Under the pieces are notes generated by a model. The model had not been told where the DNA came from, ran no database searches, and was given only the letters and a program-made list of their open reading frames with translations. Of a stretch of 39,999 bases of DNA, positions 8,679 through 19,078 are shown piece after piece (the stretch's first letter is position 1; each line of letters opens with the position of its first letter). Position numbers and translations under genes: made by a program. Origin of the DNA: Anaerolineaceae bacterium. GTDB taxonomy: Bacteria; Chloroflexota; Anaerolineae; Anaerolineales; Anaerolineaceae. The stretch lies in NCBI GenBank assembly GCA_018056725.1, contig JAGPFF010000019.1, positions 1 to 39,999 of the forward strand. The letters are read 5' to 3'.

Positions 8679-8684
8679 TATACT
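8679..8684 (+). promoter_or_regulatory. Candidate -10 element for lepA, close to the start codon
   Basis: TATACT lies 9 nt before ATG 8694, giving a predicted 5' end 2-3 nt before the start codon. No Shine-Dalgarno sequence is at usable distance. The -35 region (about 8656-8661) is poor, so lepA may also be read through from tlyA. Confidence 0.4.
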
Positions 8685-8693
8685 TTAGCCGAT

Positions 8694-10493
8694 ATGCCCA
8701 CCGACTCGATTCGCAATTTTTGCATCATTGCGCATGTTGACCATGGTAAATCCACCCTGGCTGACCGCATGCTTCAGCTTACTGGAACGATTTCTGATCG
8801 TGAGATGGTGGAGCAGGTTCTGGATAGCATGGATCTGGAGCGTGAAAAAGGGGTTACCATCAAAGCATCCGCCGTGCGAATGAACTATACCTACAAAGAT
8901 CGGGTATATGAATTGAACCTGATTGATACTCCCGGGCATGTCGACTTCAATTACGAAGTCAGCCGGGCACTGGAAGCCTGTGAAGGGGCGCTGTTGGTGG
9001 TGGACGCCACCCAGGGTGTTGAAGCGCAGACGCTTGCCAATCTTTACCTTGCCGTTGAGTCCAATCTGACAATATTGCCGGTGATTAACAAAATCGATCT
9101 TGCCTCCGCCCAGCCGGATGAAGTAGCCGAGGAGATCGAGGCATTACTTGGGATTCCGGCTGAATCCGTTTTGCGCGTTTCGGCAAAAGAAGGGATTAAC
9201 ATCGATCAGGTATTGGATGCCATTGTCACGCAGATACCACCCCCCACCGGTGATAGCGAAGCTCCTCTGCAAGCCCTGATCTTCGACAGCCATTATGATT
9301 CCTATAAAGGTGTCGTGGCGTATGTGCGGGTGATGCAGGGTACGATTGAACCTGAAGCCACATTAAGGCTAATGGCGACCCATGCTGATGTGAAACCAGT
9401 GGAGATTGGCGTCTTTGCACCGGGGATGGTCCCGGTCTCTTCCTTGAGCGCCGGTGATGTGGGGTACATTGCCACCGGTTTAAAAACCGTCAAAGAATGC
9501 CGTGTGGGTGACACTTTCACCCTGGCAAGCCAGCCAGCCGAGCAACCACTACCGGGCTACCGGCATCCTAAACCGATGGTGTTCGCAGGGATTTACCCGG
9601 TGGATGGCGAGGATTATGAAGAGTTAAAAGAAGCTCTTGAGAGGCTTCAGCTCAATGATGCTTCTTTAGTCTTCGAGCCTGAAACTTCTCAGGCGTTGAA
9701 CTTTGGTTTCCGTTGTGGTTTCCTGGGTCTCTTTCACATGGAGATCATCCAGGAACGGATTGAACGGGAATATAACCTGAACATTGTGGTCACAGCCCCC
9801 TCTGTGGAGTATGAGGTTGTCTTGATCAACGGGGAGGTGGTACACATTTCCTCGCCGGCAAAACTCCCGGAGGAATCCCAAATCACAGAAGTCCGCGAGC
9901 CATGGATGCGTCTGGAAGTCATCACTCCGACCGAATTTTATGGCACCATTATGGAGCTGGCGATCAAACGACGCGGAACTTTTATCTCCCAGGATTATCC
10001 TGCTCCAAACCGTGTCCAACTTAACTACGATATACCGCTTTCCGAACTGATTGTGGATTTTTTCGACGATCTAAAATCCCGCACCCGGGGGTATGCTTCG
10101 ATGGATTATCACTTCCTCGATTATCGTCCGGGGAACCTGGTAAAGCTGGAGATTCTGGTAGATAACGAACCGGTGGACGCGCTGGCTGCGATTGTTCACA
10201 AAGAAGATGCCTACCATAAGGGGCAGGCTTTGATTACCAAATTAAAATCCCTCATTCCCCGTCAATTATTTGACGTAGCGATACAAGCTTCAGCCAGCGG
10301 ACGGGTCATCTCGCGTGCCAATGTCAAGGCATTACGGAAGGACGTGCTTGCAAAATGCTATGGTGGCGACATCACCCGCAAGAAGAAGCTGCTTGAAAAA
10401 CAAAAGAAGGGCAAACGGCGCATGAAAATGATCGGAGATGTCGAAATCCCTCAAGAAGCTTTTATGGCTGTGCTTAAATTGGAGGATGATTGA
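8694..10493 (+). CDS. lepA: Elongation factor 4 (LepA) GTPase
   Basis: Ribosome-bound translational GTPase linked to back-translocation and initiation/assembly control. The G motifs are intact: AHVDHGKST (13-21), DTPGH (78-82) and NKID (132-135). EF-G-like domains and the LepA-specific C-terminal domain follow, ending in a lysine/arginine-rich stretch ([19 protein letters not shown]). The 599-residue length is typical. Its TGA stop is inside a TTGA overlap with the TTG start of the next gene, so the envelope cassette is translationally coupled to lepA. Confidence 0.97.
   Translation: MPTDSIRNFCIIAHVDHGKSTLADRMLQLTGTISDREMVEQVLDSMDLEREKGVTIKASAVRMNYTYKDRVYELNLIDTPGHVDFNYEVSRALEACEGALLVVDATQGVEAQTLANLYLAVESNLTILPVINKIDLASAQPDEVAEEIEALLGIPAESVLRVSAKEGINIDQVLDAIVTQIPPPTGDSEAPLQALIFDSHYDSYKGVVAYVRVMQGTIEPEATLRLMATHADVKPVEIGVFAPGMVPVSSLSAGDVGYIATGLKTVKECRVGDTFTLASQPAEQPLPGYRHPKPMVFAGIYPVDGEDYEELKEALERLQLNDASLVFEPETSQALNFGFRCGFLGLFHMEIIQERIEREYNLNIVVTAPSVEYEVVLINGEVVHISSPAKLPEESQITEVREPWMRLEVITPTEFYGTIMELAIKRRGTFISQDYPAPNRVQLNYDIPLSELIVDFFDDLKSRTRGYASMDYHFLDYRPGNLVKLEILVDNEPVDALAAIVHKEDAYHKGQALITKLKSLIPRQLFDVAIQASASGRVISRANVKALRKDVLAKCYGGDITRKKKLLEKQKKGKRRMKMIGDVEIPQEAFMAVLKLEDD
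10481..10485 (+). promoter_or_regulatory. Ribosome binding site deciding a TTG start
   Basis: GGAGG inside the end of lepA lies 4 nt before TTG 10490. It supports the TTG as the true start of the flippase-like gene, overlapping the lepA stop as TTGA. Confidence 0.65.
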
Positions 10494-11524
10494 GTTCCAC
10501 GATCGTCCACTCCTCACGCAAATCTCTTCGCTGGCTACCGGGTCTGATCATCAGCGCTATCGCTATCTATGCGGTATTTCGCTTTACCCGCGGGCAGGAT
10601 TTCATTGCAGCTTTACGCAGTGTCAATCCTTGGTTCATCCTCTTTCTGATTGGTGCTTCGCTCCTTACTCTTCTGGCGCGAGCTGTTGCCTGGCGGACAA
10701 TTCTGGGAAAAAAAATAAGTCTAAAGACATCATTTTTTGGTGTTTCAGAGGGGTATTTCCTCAATAATCTTTTTCCATTGCGCGCTGGAGAAATTGGAAG
10801 AGCTTTGTTAGTGGGTCGTTCCTCCGGATTGGGAACGCTGCATGTTTTGAGCACAATCTTGATTGAACGTGCCTTTGATATTATTTTTGCTGCAAGTGTC
10901 ATTTTGCTCACCTTGCCCTTTGTGGTAGGCGCTGATTGGGTAAAACCAGTTGCATTCACAGCTTTTATTGTTGTGATTGCCGGATTGGTTGTTCTAATGT
11001 TTATTTCAATAAAGAGGGATAAATTTCAAGATTGGTTGCAGCACCGTAACTTTCGCAGTCGCTTGATCACCAATAAAGTCTTACCTCAAATCAATAAAAT
11101 CATGGATGGACTTTCTGCATTGGTTCATTCTCAACAATTCTTGTTAAGCTTTTTTTGGATCGGTGTGAACTGGTTGTTCTGGTTGGTGATGTACTATTTT
11201 ACGATTGCCCAAATTGCCCCTCAAGCCCGGCTATGGTGGGGCGGTTTCATCGCCGGCTTGCTTTCTCTGGGCGTGGCAATTCCCGCTGCGCCTGCCTCTG
11301 TTGGCGTCTACGAGGCTTCAGTGATGGGCGCGTTCGCAGTGCTCGGCGTTTCCAGCAGTTCAGGTCTCGCTTATGCGATCGTTCTTCATCTCGTTCAACT
11401 GCTAGTGACCACCACTTTTGGATTGTGGGGCATGATCCGGGATGGACAACGTTTTTCAACGCTCCTGGCATCCATCGGCAATCAAAAGAAAGAAACTGAA
11501 ATCCTTAAGGAAGAGGAGTTTTAA
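10490..11524 (+). CDS. Flippase-like integral membrane protein (UPF0104 / LPG-synthase TM family)
   Basis: A 344-residue protein with about eight membrane helices of the UPF0104 / PF03706 type, the family of the MprF membrane domain and archaeal AglD. Family features seen are the N-terminal helix pair, the segment [18 protein letters not shown] at about residues 88-105, and [14 protein letters not shown] near 263-276. Members move lipids across the membrane or take part in transfer from polyprenyl-phosphate sugars. It starts with TTG overlapping the lepA stop, and its own TAA overlaps the next ATG by 1 bp with AGAGGAG ahead of it. Context with sugar and glycosyltransferase genes favours a role with lipid-linked sugars. 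The exact substrate cannot be read from sequence. Confidence 0.88.
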   Translation: MSSTIVHSSRKSLRWLPGLIISAIAIYAVFRFTRGQDFIAALRSVNPWFILFLIGASLLTLLARAVAWRTILGKKISLKTSFFGVSEGYFLNNLFPLRAGEIGRALLVGRSSGLGTLHVLSTILIERAFDIIFAASVILLTLPFVVGADWVKPVAFTAFIVVIAGLVVLMFISIKRDKFQDWLQHRNFRSRLITNKVLPQINKIMDGLSALVHSQQFLLSFFWIGVNWLFWLVMYYFTIAQIAPQARLWWGGFIAGLLSLGVAIPAAPASVGVYEASVMGAFAVLGVSSSSGLAYAIVLHLVQLLVTTTFGLWGMIRDGQRFSTLLASIGNQKKETEILKEEEF

Positions 11525-12552
11525 TGGCTGGTTATACATTAATCACCGGTGGAGCTGGATTTATTGGCTCGAATTATGCTGCACGTTGTCTTGCCCGTGG
11601 CGAAAAAGTAGTAATTTTTGACAATCTTTCCCGTCGGGGTGCCGACCGAAATATTGAGTGGTTGAGTGATCGTTTTGATCGGAAAGCGTTTGAACTGATT
11701 CGAGAAGACATTCGTAATGTTACTGCCATTCAGGATGCCGCCAAAGGGGCAGACAAGATCCTTCATCTGGCAGCCCAGGTTGCGGTTACCACCTCTGTCA
11801 CTGATCCACGAACTGATTTTGAAATCAATGCCGGCGGGACATTTAATGCCCTCGAAGCTGCGCGCCTTTCCGGCAGAAAGCCAGCTTTTCTTTATGCTTC
11901 CACCAACAAAGTTTATGGCGGCATGGAAGATGTTGAGGTCGTTGAATTGCAGACGCGCTATGACTATAAGGATTTGCCCAATGGCGCCTCTGAACTTCAA
12001 CCGTTGGATTTTCATTCACCTTATGGTTGTTCCAAAGGATCTGGCGATCAATATGTTCGGGACTATCACCGAATTTACGATTTGCCAACGATAGTCTTCA
12101 GACAGTCCTGCATTTACGGCACCCGTCAGTTTGGGGTGGAGGATCAAGGCTGGCTTGCCTGGTTCCTGATCGCTGCAATAACCGGTAGACCAATTACAAT
12201 TTACGGGAACGGAAAACAGGTTCGCGACGTTCTGTTTATTGAAGATCTACTGGATGCTTATGACGCGGCTTTCACGCACCTGGATCAATCCGCTGGGCAG
12301 GTCTTTAATATTGGCGGCGGGCGGGAAAACTCGATCTCAGTATGGGCAGAATTTGGCTCTCTTTTGGAGAATATGCTTGGGAAACCTATCAGAACGAAAA
12401 ACCGTGACTGGCGCCCTGGAGATCAACCGGTGTTTATATCCGATATTCGCAAAGCCAATGATCTGCTCAAATGGACGCCAAAAGTGAAATTGGAACAGGG
12501 CATTCGCAGACTTTATGACTGGGTAAAGGAAAATCAAAACCTGTTTTCATGA
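11524..12552 (+). CDS. NAD-dependent epimerase, CDP-paratose 2-epimerase-like
   Basis: Extended short-chain dehydrogenase/reductase acting on a nucleotide sugar in the cytoplasm. The Rossmann motif GGAGFIG is at 9-15, the active-site Ser/Thr at 126-127 in ASTNKVYG, and the catalytic pair Y167/K171 in SPYGCSKG. The run RQSCIYGTRQFGVEDQGW and the following FLIAAITGRPITIYGNGKQV strongly resemble CDP-paratose 2-epimerase (CDP-tyvelose epimerase), which inverts C2. The 342-residue length fits. CDP-glucose or CDP-paratose synthesis genes are absent here, so the real substrate may be a different nucleotide sugar. The stop overlaps the next start as ATGA. Confidence 0.87.
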   Translation: MAGYTLITGGAGFIGSNYAARCLARGEKVVIFDNLSRRGADRNIEWLSDRFDRKAFELIREDIRNVTAIQDAAKGADKILHLAAQVAVTTSVTDPRTDFEINAGGTFNALEAARLSGRKPAFLYASTNKVYGGMEDVEVVELQTRYDYKDLPNGASELQPLDFHSPYGCSKGSGDQYVRDYHRIYDLPTIVFRQSCIYGTRQFGVEDQGWLAWFLIAAITGRPITIYGNGKQVRDVLFIEDLLDAYDAAFTHLDQSAGQVFNIGGGRENSISVWAEFGSLLENMLGKPIRTKNRDWRPGDQPVFISDIRKANDLLKWTPKVKLEQGIRRLYDWVKENQNLFS

Positions 12553-13709
12553 GGATTCTCATCGTTCTGACCTATTACCGTCCACACATCAGCGGTTTGA
12601 CGATTTATGCAGAGCGGATCGCGCGAGCCTTTGCCCAGCGGGGTCACCAGGTAACCGTTCTGACTTCTCAATTTAACCCTCAGCTCCCGCGTGAGGAAGT
12701 GTGTGAAGGAGTCCGTGTCATTCGTGTTCCAGTTTTGATGCGCTTAAGCAAGGGAGTGATTATGCCCTCCTTTGGTCGGCTTGCAAGCAAACTGGTGCGG
12801 GAAAATGATGTCCTCCAGTTACACCTGCCCCAATTTGATGCCGCCGGAGTGGCGTTGCGGGGACGCCTGCATCGCAAACCGACGATTATTACCTATCATT
12901 GTGATCTCGAATTACCCCCGGGATTATTTAATCGCATTGCCAACCTGGCTGTGCTGGCAATGAATGAATTGGCGGCAATTTTTACCCATCGTATCGTAAC
13001 CTATACTCATGATTATGCTGATCATTCCAAATATACCCGCAGGCACATCAAGAAAGTTAACGTCATCCCACCGCCCGTGGTCCTGCCCGCAATCAATGCT
13101 GATGCGAAGCAAGCCTTCAAACTGACCTATAATCCCCAGGGAAAGAGACCCGTGATTGGCATGGCAGCCCGTTTTGCCACTGAAAAAGGGGTTGAAGTAT
13201 TATTGAAGGCAATGCCGGCTGTTTTGGAAAAATACCCCAATGCTTTGTTCCAATTTGTAGGACCTTACCAGAATATCATTGGCGAAGAATCCTATTACGA
13301 GCGCCTACAAGAAGATCTGCGCAAATATGAGCAGCTGGGTAGCTGGCAGTTCTTAGGTTCCATGTCTCCCGCTCAAATGTCCGCCTTTTATGCCAATCTC
13401 GATTTATTGATCGTCCCCAGCCTGAATTCCACCGAAGCTTTTGGTTTAGTACAAATTGAAGCCATGATGAACGGCGTTCGCTGTATTACCTCTGATTTGC
13501 CCGGGGTACGCATGCCGGTGAAAATTCATCACATGGGTGAAATCTTCCCTATCGGAGATGACCGCGCCCTTGCGCGGTTAATCATTGAGACGTTGAGCCG
13601 AGAAGATTGGAAAAAAGAAGCCAACATGGATTTCTCTCTATATGACCCGGACGCCGTGGCGGCTCAATATGAAACCTTATTTGCTGAAATTAATCTGAAG
13701 ATTCGCTAA
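12549..13709 (+). CDS. Family 4 glycosyltransferase (GT-B fold)
   Basis: Predicted retaining glycosyltransferase that adds a sugar from a nucleotide donor on the cytoplasmic face. The N-terminal acceptor domain starts MRILIVLTYYRPHISGLTIY. The C-terminal donor domain has the GT4 EX7E signature with E296 and E304 in STEAFGLVQIEAMMNG. The 386-residue length is normal. It overlaps the epimerase gene by 4 bp (ATGA), so the two are coupled and may act on the same glycan. The acceptor could be a polyprenyl-linked sugar or a glycolipid; the sequence does not decide. Confidence 0.92.
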   Translation: MRILIVLTYYRPHISGLTIYAERIARAFAQRGHQVTVLTSQFNPQLPREEVCEGVRVIRVPVLMRLSKGVIMPSFGRLASKLVRENDVLQLHLPQFDAAGVALRGRLHRKPTIITYHCDLELPPGLFNRIANLAVLAMNELAAIFTHRIVTYTHDYADHSKYTRRHIKKVNVIPPPVVLPAINADAKQAFKLTYNPQGKRPVIGMAARFATEKGVEVLLKAMPAVLEKYPNALFQFVGPYQNIIGEESYYERLQEDLRKYEQLGSWQFLGSMSPAQMSAFYANLDLLIVPSLNSTEAFGLVQIEAMMNGVRCITSDLPGVRMPVKIHHMGEIFPIGDDRALARLIIETLSREDWKKEANMDFSLYDPDAVAAQYETLFAEINLKIR

Positions 13710-13747
13710 ATAAGAAGCGTCATACCTTGCCAAAATCGGAAATTGCC

Positions 13748-16700
13748 ATGGAGAAACTGATTCCTGATCCCACAACCAAAAAGCCGGCGAAGAAAACTGT
13801 ACCGGACGGTTTATGGGATGTATTACTGATTCTTGTTTTACTCATCGCAGCTATCTTTCGGTTTACCGGCATTGAATGGGATGGGAACCAGCATCTTCAC
13901 CCCGATGAACGATTCCTGACCATGGTTGAAACAGCTATTCAACCAGCTGACACTTTCAGAGATTATTTTGACACCTCCACCTCAAGCCTGAATCCGAATA
14001 ACCAGGGGTATACCTTTTATGTTTATGGAACCCTGCCAATCTTCATTGTCCGCTACATTGGTGAATGGGTGGGGATGACCGGTTATGACCAAATCAACAT
14101 CGTAGGCAGAGTGCTCTCAGGGATATTTGATTTGGGCACAATCGTGTTGATTTATTTTATTGGTCGGCGCCTGTACCGTCATCCACGCCTGAGCCTGCTG
14201 GGGGCTCTCTTCAGCGCACTGGCGGTTTTACAAATCCAGGTTTCGCATTACTTCACAGTGGATAATTTTGCCAATTTCTTTACTTACGCGGCGATTTATG
14301 TTGCCGTACATATTTCCACCAGTGTCTGGCAGCACCCACCAGGTGCCAGAAATCCGGCAGCCCAATCCATTCCCCATTGGATGAAGGACAATTGGAGCTC
14401 CGCGGTCGTCTATGGGATATTTGGTCTATTGTATGGCATGGCTTTAGCCTCGAAGGTGAGTTCATGGGCACTGGCTGCACTTTTACCGCTGGCAGCTTTT
14501 GTTCAATTCACAAAAATACCAAAGGCTGAGCGAGAGTCTGTGTTGCCCTATCTTGTTCGCAATTTGGTGGCAGCCGGAGTGGTGGCATTTTTTACCTTTC
14601 GGATTTTCCAACCATACACCTTTATGGGACCGGGCTTTTTTGGATTGAAAATTAATCCTGCCTGGCTTTCAAGCCTTAAGGAGCTTTCGGCGATCCAATC
14701 TGGTGAAGTGGATGTACCATATGCGCTGCAATGGGCGCGGCGTCCAGCAACGTTCATTCTGAAGAATCTGGTGCTTTACGGCTTGGGGCTTCCTCTTGGG
14801 ATCCTATCACTAGGGGGACTGGTTTGGATGGGTTGGCGCATGATCAAGGGGGACTGGTCAAAACACGTGATCCTGTGGGCTTGGACGGTTTTTGTGCTGG
14901 TTACCCAGTCACTGGCACCGGTGAAAAGCATGCGCTATGTTCTTTCGGTTTATCCTGCTCTGGCTTTGATTGCTGCATGGGCAGTTTACAAACTCATTGA
15001 GCTGGCTTCAACCAGGGGCAGAAAATTAAAGAAAATTCCATTTAATAGTCTGAAAAGTGCGGCATATGTGATTTTAGCCCTGGTCATTGCCGGTTCCACA
15101 CTATGGGCGACGGCGTTTACCTCCATCTACACCAAACCGGTCACACGGGTTGCTGCCAGTGATTGGATCTATGAAAATGTACCGGGGGCGATCAACCTTA
15201 CCCTGCTAACGGAGGATGGGAAACAAATACGGCAGCCGCTGGCGTATCAGAATGGCGCAGCCGTGGCAAGTGACAATGCTTACCGTTATCGTTTTGAGGT
15301 GGCGAAAGAAGAGATTCTCTCTACTCTAAAGATCTCAAACGTTTATAACTTGTCCGATCCCGCAAGCCAGGCTTCCTTACTTGCATCCATATATGAAATT
15401 GACGGGGACAGGCGCAATTTTGTAGGCGGCGGTTTTCTCCAATCAAATTTTGTTCCGGTAAATGATCCCAACGGCGATCAAGCTGAGCTATTGTTTCAGC
15501 AGCCTGCGTCGCTCTTGCCGGGTGTGCCTTATGAGTTGGAAATAGCGCCAGCAGAGAGCGGTATCTTCTTACGCATCGCCGGAGCAGTGGATCTTGGACT
15601 GGAAAAGGAAACGATTCATTTCCCTCCACCGGTATATCGATTGACCAGCAATTCTCCTTATCAACTTTACTTCTCCCCCTGCGAATCCGGGGTCGTGGCT
15701 GAAATTGATCTTAACCGGGTAGTAGACTTGATGGAAACCGGTGAACAATCCATTCTCAAGATCGATCTGGTGAATTCCACTCAACCGGATATGGTGCTCG
15801 CCAGTGGTCAACTGTCGGATGGGTTTTTAGCGATTAAGGATCCGCGCGGCGAGCAGAAAATTATCCGATTCGATCAACCGGTCAGACTTCAGAAAGGCAC
15901 TGGATATACACTTTACTTTTCGGTGCAAGGAAGTGCTGAATTAGGAATTTACAACAGCATCACAGCAATAGAATCCTCCTGGGATGATGCACTGCCTGTG
16001 AACTTGTATGGCTATAACACATTCGGCTTTCAGGATGGGATTTATGGAAATCACCTCAACCTGGAGCTGTACTGGGATGACGATGCGGAAAAGTTGGAGC
16101 GTCTGACTTCTGCACTTGATCAGACGGATGCGATCTTTATTAGTTCGAATCGGCAGTGGGGAACCATTCCGCGAGTACCGGAGCGCTACCCGCTCACTAC
16201 TGAATATTATCGTGCTTTGATAGGGTGTCCAGCTGAAAAGGACCTCCTTTGGTGCTATTCTGTCGCCAAACCGGGCATGTTTACGGGTGAACTGGGTTTT
16301 GAACTGGCTGCGGTCTTTCAAAATGATCCACAGATTGGTAATTGGCGCATAAATGATCAATTTGCTGAAGAAGCTTTTACAGTCTACGATCATCCAAAAG
16401 TGCTCATTTTCCGAAAAACCACGGCGTACGATGGAGAACAAGTCAAAAAGATTCTTGGCGCTGTTGACTTGAGCGAAGTGGTCCATAAAACGCCTAAACA
16501 AGCCGGAGAAATCAAAGGCAATCTGATGCTTTCGGAGAAGGCGCGTTCCATTCAGGAAGCCGGGGGCACCTGGGTTGACCTTTTCCCTCCAGATTCGTTA
16601 TTGAACCGGTATCCATGGTTTGCGGTTGTGGTTTGGTACCTGGTGATCGCTCTGCTTGGCTGGATGGCATATCCATTGGTACGAATCTTCCTGAAGGGAT

Positions 16701-19078
16701 TGCCCGATCACGGTTACGCATTCAGCCGGCTGGTGGGGATGTTGCTGCTGGCTTACTTTACCTGGCTGGCTGGCTCTGTGGGTATTGCCATTAACCGCTT
16801 GACGATCAGCGGGGTGTTTCTCGTCATTTTGGCTGCCAGTGCTGTGGCTGCTTATCGTCAACGAAAAGCGCTCAAGCAAGAATTCAAACAGATGCGGCGG
16901 TATATTCTCATCGCCGAAGGGCTTTTTCTAATTTTCTTCCTGATTGATTTGATGATTCGTGTTGGCAATCCTGACCTGTGGCATCCTTGGAAAGGCGGTG
17001 AAAAGCCGATGGACCTTTCCTACTTTACGGCAGTCTTAAAAAGCACGGTCTTCCCACCTTACGACCCATGGTATTCCGGCGGTTATATTAATTATTACTA
17101 TTATGGCTATGTGATTGTTGGCATGCCTGTAAAGTGGCTGGGGATCGAACCTCAAATTGCCTATAATCTCATCCTGCCCACCCTGTTCTCGCTGACCGGA
17201 ATAGGCGCATTCGGAATCGGTTGGAATCTCTTCAGCCATCACGAAACGAAGGAAAACGATCTGCCGCCGGTTGACAGAAAAGACATTTATCATGTTAAAA
17301 CCGGTTATTGGGCTGGACTTTCTGCAGCCATCGCAGTTCTCATTGCAGGGAATCTAGGCACGTTGCGCATGATCTGGCAGGGATTTCAACGGCTGGGATC
17401 TCCAACCGGTTTCATTGAAGGAAGCCGATTCTTTGAATCATTTGGCTGGTTTTTCTCGGGTCTTGGAAAATTTATCGCCGGTGGAAAACTGCCCATCGGC
17501 TACGGCGAGTGGTATTGGAATCCATCTCGGGCATTGCCTGGAGATGTAATTACTGAATTTCCCTTTTTTACATTCACCTATGCTGACTTGCACGCCCATA
17601 TGATTGCCTTACCAGTCACGCTGCTTGTGTTGGGCTGGGCGTTGGCGGTTCTCTTCCGTGATTGGCCCAAAGCAGGTTCGCAAAAAATAAATGATTGGGC
17701 TCCAACACTTGTGTCACTGCTTTTTGGCGCTTTTGTGATCTCAACCCTTCGACCGACGAATACCTGGGACCTTCCGACCTACCTGCTGTTTGGAGCGATG
17801 ATCCTTTTCTATGCTGTCTTTCGATATTCCAATCCACCTCAAAAATTCCTTTCCAGAACCCCAGATATTTGGCGAAGACTTATTTTTGCTGGTGGAATGG
17901 TGCTTTTCCTCGTCTTTTGGGTGATGATTTTTTACCTGCCTTTTACCAATAATTATGGACAGGCTTATGGCTCCATTACGGTATGGAAAGACGGACACAG
18001 TCCCCTGGGTTCCTATCTGGTTCACTGGGGCTGGCAGTTGTTCCTCATTCTCACCTGGGTAATCTGGGAAACACGCGAATGGCTTTCTGAAACACCGGCT
18101 TCGGCAATTCAAAAGATTAAACCCTATATTGGATTTATCGAAGTTCTTGCCTTGCTGTTCGCACTTGTATTGATATTTCTTACCTTGTTGGGGATTCAAA
18201 TTAGCTGGCTGGTGGGAATTCTGGGTATTTGGGTGGCAATTCTCCTCTTTCGACCGAAGCTTCCGGATAGCAAACGTTTGATCCTGTTTATGACGGGAAC
18301 CGGGTTACTCCTCACCCTTTTTGTGGAATTATTTGCCCTCGAAGGGGATGTGGGTCGAATGAATACCGTATTCAAGTTTTATTATCAAGCCTGGATATTG
18401 CTCGGTATTAGTGCTTCGGCATCGTTGATCTGGGTGATTCCGGCTGTCACGTCAAGATGGAAATCTGGAATCGCCAATGCCTGGCAAATGGTATTGGTCT
18501 TACTCTTGTTTGGTGTTTTCCTCTATCCTTTGACCGCCAGTATGGATAAAATTCGCGATCGTATGTCCGATCAGGCACCTGCCGGGTTGGTGGGGGATAC
18601 TTTTATGCTTACATCAGTCTATAATGATCAGGGAACAGAGATCGATCTGAGTCAGGATTATCAGGGAATTGAATGGATGCGTAAGAATGTGAAGGGCTCA
18701 CCGGTGATTGTGGAAGCGAATACGGTCGAGTATCGCTGGGGAAACCGGTACACGATTTACACCGGGCTCCCCGGGGTTCTGGGTTGGAACTGGCATCAAA
18801 GGCAGCAGCGAGGTTTCCTGGCATATAATGGCATCGCCAACCGGCTGAATGAGATTCCAAATTTTTACCTGACTACCAATATTGAGGACGCAAGATCTTT
18901 CCTCAGTCGCTATCGAGTGAAATATATCATTCTGGGTCAATTGGAGCGTGCGTATTACAACGGGGACGGGTTGAACAAGTTCACGCAATATGATGGTGTC
19001 TACTGGAAAGAAGTATTTCGCTACCAAGACACAACGATCTACGAAGTTCTTGACGCATCAACGGAAAATATCCAATGA
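13748..19078 (+). CDS. Giant membrane protein: GT-C glycosyltransferase fused to DUF2298 (YYY) domain
   Basis: About 1776 residues. The N-terminal part (to about 470) resembles PMT/ArnT GT-C enzymes: a first helix, then HPDERFL (H51, D53, E54) where such enzymes have their acidic catalytic loop, then many helices. A largely soluble region (about 470-950) begins ASDWIYENVP, as in GT-C C-terminal domains, and continues with beta-rich sequence. The C-terminal part (about 950-1776) is a DUF2298 / Chlor_Arch_YYY protein, with GGYINYYYYGY (1111-1121), a DLHAH motif (D1280, H1282, H1284), RMNTVFKFYYQAW (from 1537) and LGWNWH (1678-1683). The start is uncertain: TTG 13727 would add 7 residues, and neither start has a strong ribosome site. 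The stop overlaps the next gene by 4 bp. Probable lipid-linked-sugar-dependent glycosyltransferase; function inferred. Confidence 0.85.
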   Translation: MEKLIPDPTTKKPAKKTVPDGLWDVLLILVLLIAAIFRFTGIEWDGNQHLHPDERFLTMVETAIQPADTFRDYFDTSTSSLNPNNQGYTFYVYGTLPIFIVRYIGEWVGMTGYDQINIVGRVLSGIFDLGTIVLIYFIGRRLYRHPRLSLLGALFSALAVLQIQVSHYFTVDNFANFFTYAAIYVAVHISTSVWQHPPGARNPAAQSIPHWMKDNWSSAVVYGIFGLLYGMALASKVSSWALAALLPLAAFVQFTKIPKAERESVLPYLVRNLVAAGVVAFFTFRIFQPYTFMGPGFFGLKINPAWLSSLKELSAIQSGEVDVPYALQWARRPATFILKNLVLYGLGLPLGILSLGGLVWMGWRMIKGDWSKHVILWAWTVFVLVTQSLAPVKSMRYVLSVYPALALIAAWAVYKLIELASTRGRKLKKIPFNSLKSAAYVILALVIAGSTLWATAFTSIYTKPVTRVAASDWIYENVPGAINLTLLTEDGKQIRQPLAYQNGAAVASDNAYRYRFEVAKEEILSTLKISNVYNLSDPASQASLLASIYEIDGDRRNFVGGGFLQSNFVPVNDPNGDQAELLFQQPASLLPGVPYELEIAPAESGIFLRIAGAVDLGLEKETIHFPPPVYRLTSNSPYQLYFSPCESGVVAEIDLNRVVDLMETGEQSILKIDLVNSTQPDMVLASGQLSDGFLAIKDPRGEQKIIRFDQPVRLQKGTGYTLYFSVQGSAELGIYNSITAIESSWDDALPVNLYGYNTFGFQDGIYGNHLNLELYWDDDAEKLERLTSALDQTDAIFISSNRQWGTIPRVPERYPLTTEYYRALIGCPAEKDLLWCYSVAKPGMFTGELGFELAAVFQNDPQIGNWRINDQFAEEAFTVYDHPKVLIFRKTTAYDGEQVKKILGAVDLSEVVHKTPKQAGEIKGNLMLSEKARSIQEAGGTWVDLFPPDSLLNRYPWFAVVVWYLVIALLGWMAYPLVRIFLKGLPDHGYAFSRLVGMLLLAYFTWLAGSVGIAINRLTISGVFLVILAASAVAAYRQRKALKQEFKQMRRYILIAEGLFLIFFLIDLMIRVGNPDLWHPWKGGEKPMDLSYFTAVLKSTVFPPYDPWYSGGYINYYYYGYVIVGMPVKWLGIEPQIAYNLILPTLFSLTGIGAFGIGWNLFSHHETKENDLPPVDRKDIYHVKTGYWAGLSAAIAVLIAGNLGTLRMIWQGFQRLGSPTGFIEGSRFFESFGWFFSGLGKFIAGGKLPIGYGEWYWNPSRALPGDVITEFPFFTFTYADLHAHMIALPVTLLVLGWALAVLFRDWPKAGSQKINDWAPTLVSLLFGAFVISTLRPTNTWDLPTYLLFGAMILFYAVFRYSNPPQKFLSRTPDIWRRLIFAGGMVLFLVFWVMIFYLPFTNNYGQAYGSITVWKDGHSPLGSYLVHWGWQLFLILTWVIWETREWLSETPASAIQKIKPYIGFIEVLALLFALVLIFLTLLGIQISWLVGILGIWVAILLFRPKLPDSKRLILFMTGTGLLLTLFVELFALEGDVGRMNTVFKFYYQAWILLGISASASLIWVIPAVTSRWKSGIANAWQMVLVLLLFGVFLYPLTASMDKIRDRMSDQAPAGLVGDTFMLTSVYNDQGTEIDLSQDYQGIEWMRKNVKGSPVIVEANTVEYRWGNRYTIYTGLPGVLGWNWHQRQQRGFLAYNGIANRLNEIPNFYLTTNIEDARSFLSRYRVKYIILGQLERAYYNGDGLNKFTQYDGVYWKEVFRYQDTTIYEVLDASTENIQ

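Noticed and set aside
13720..13760. Split of the giant gene into two genes by a frameshift or missed stop
   Set aside because: The frame is open for over 5.3 kb and coding signatures continue through the junction near residue 950, so the fusion appears genuine.
15941..16501. 186-residue minus-strand open frame inside the giant fusion gene
   Set aside because: The plus frame continues without interruption through recognisable GT-C C-terminal sequence; no promoter or ribosome site is seen for the minus frame.
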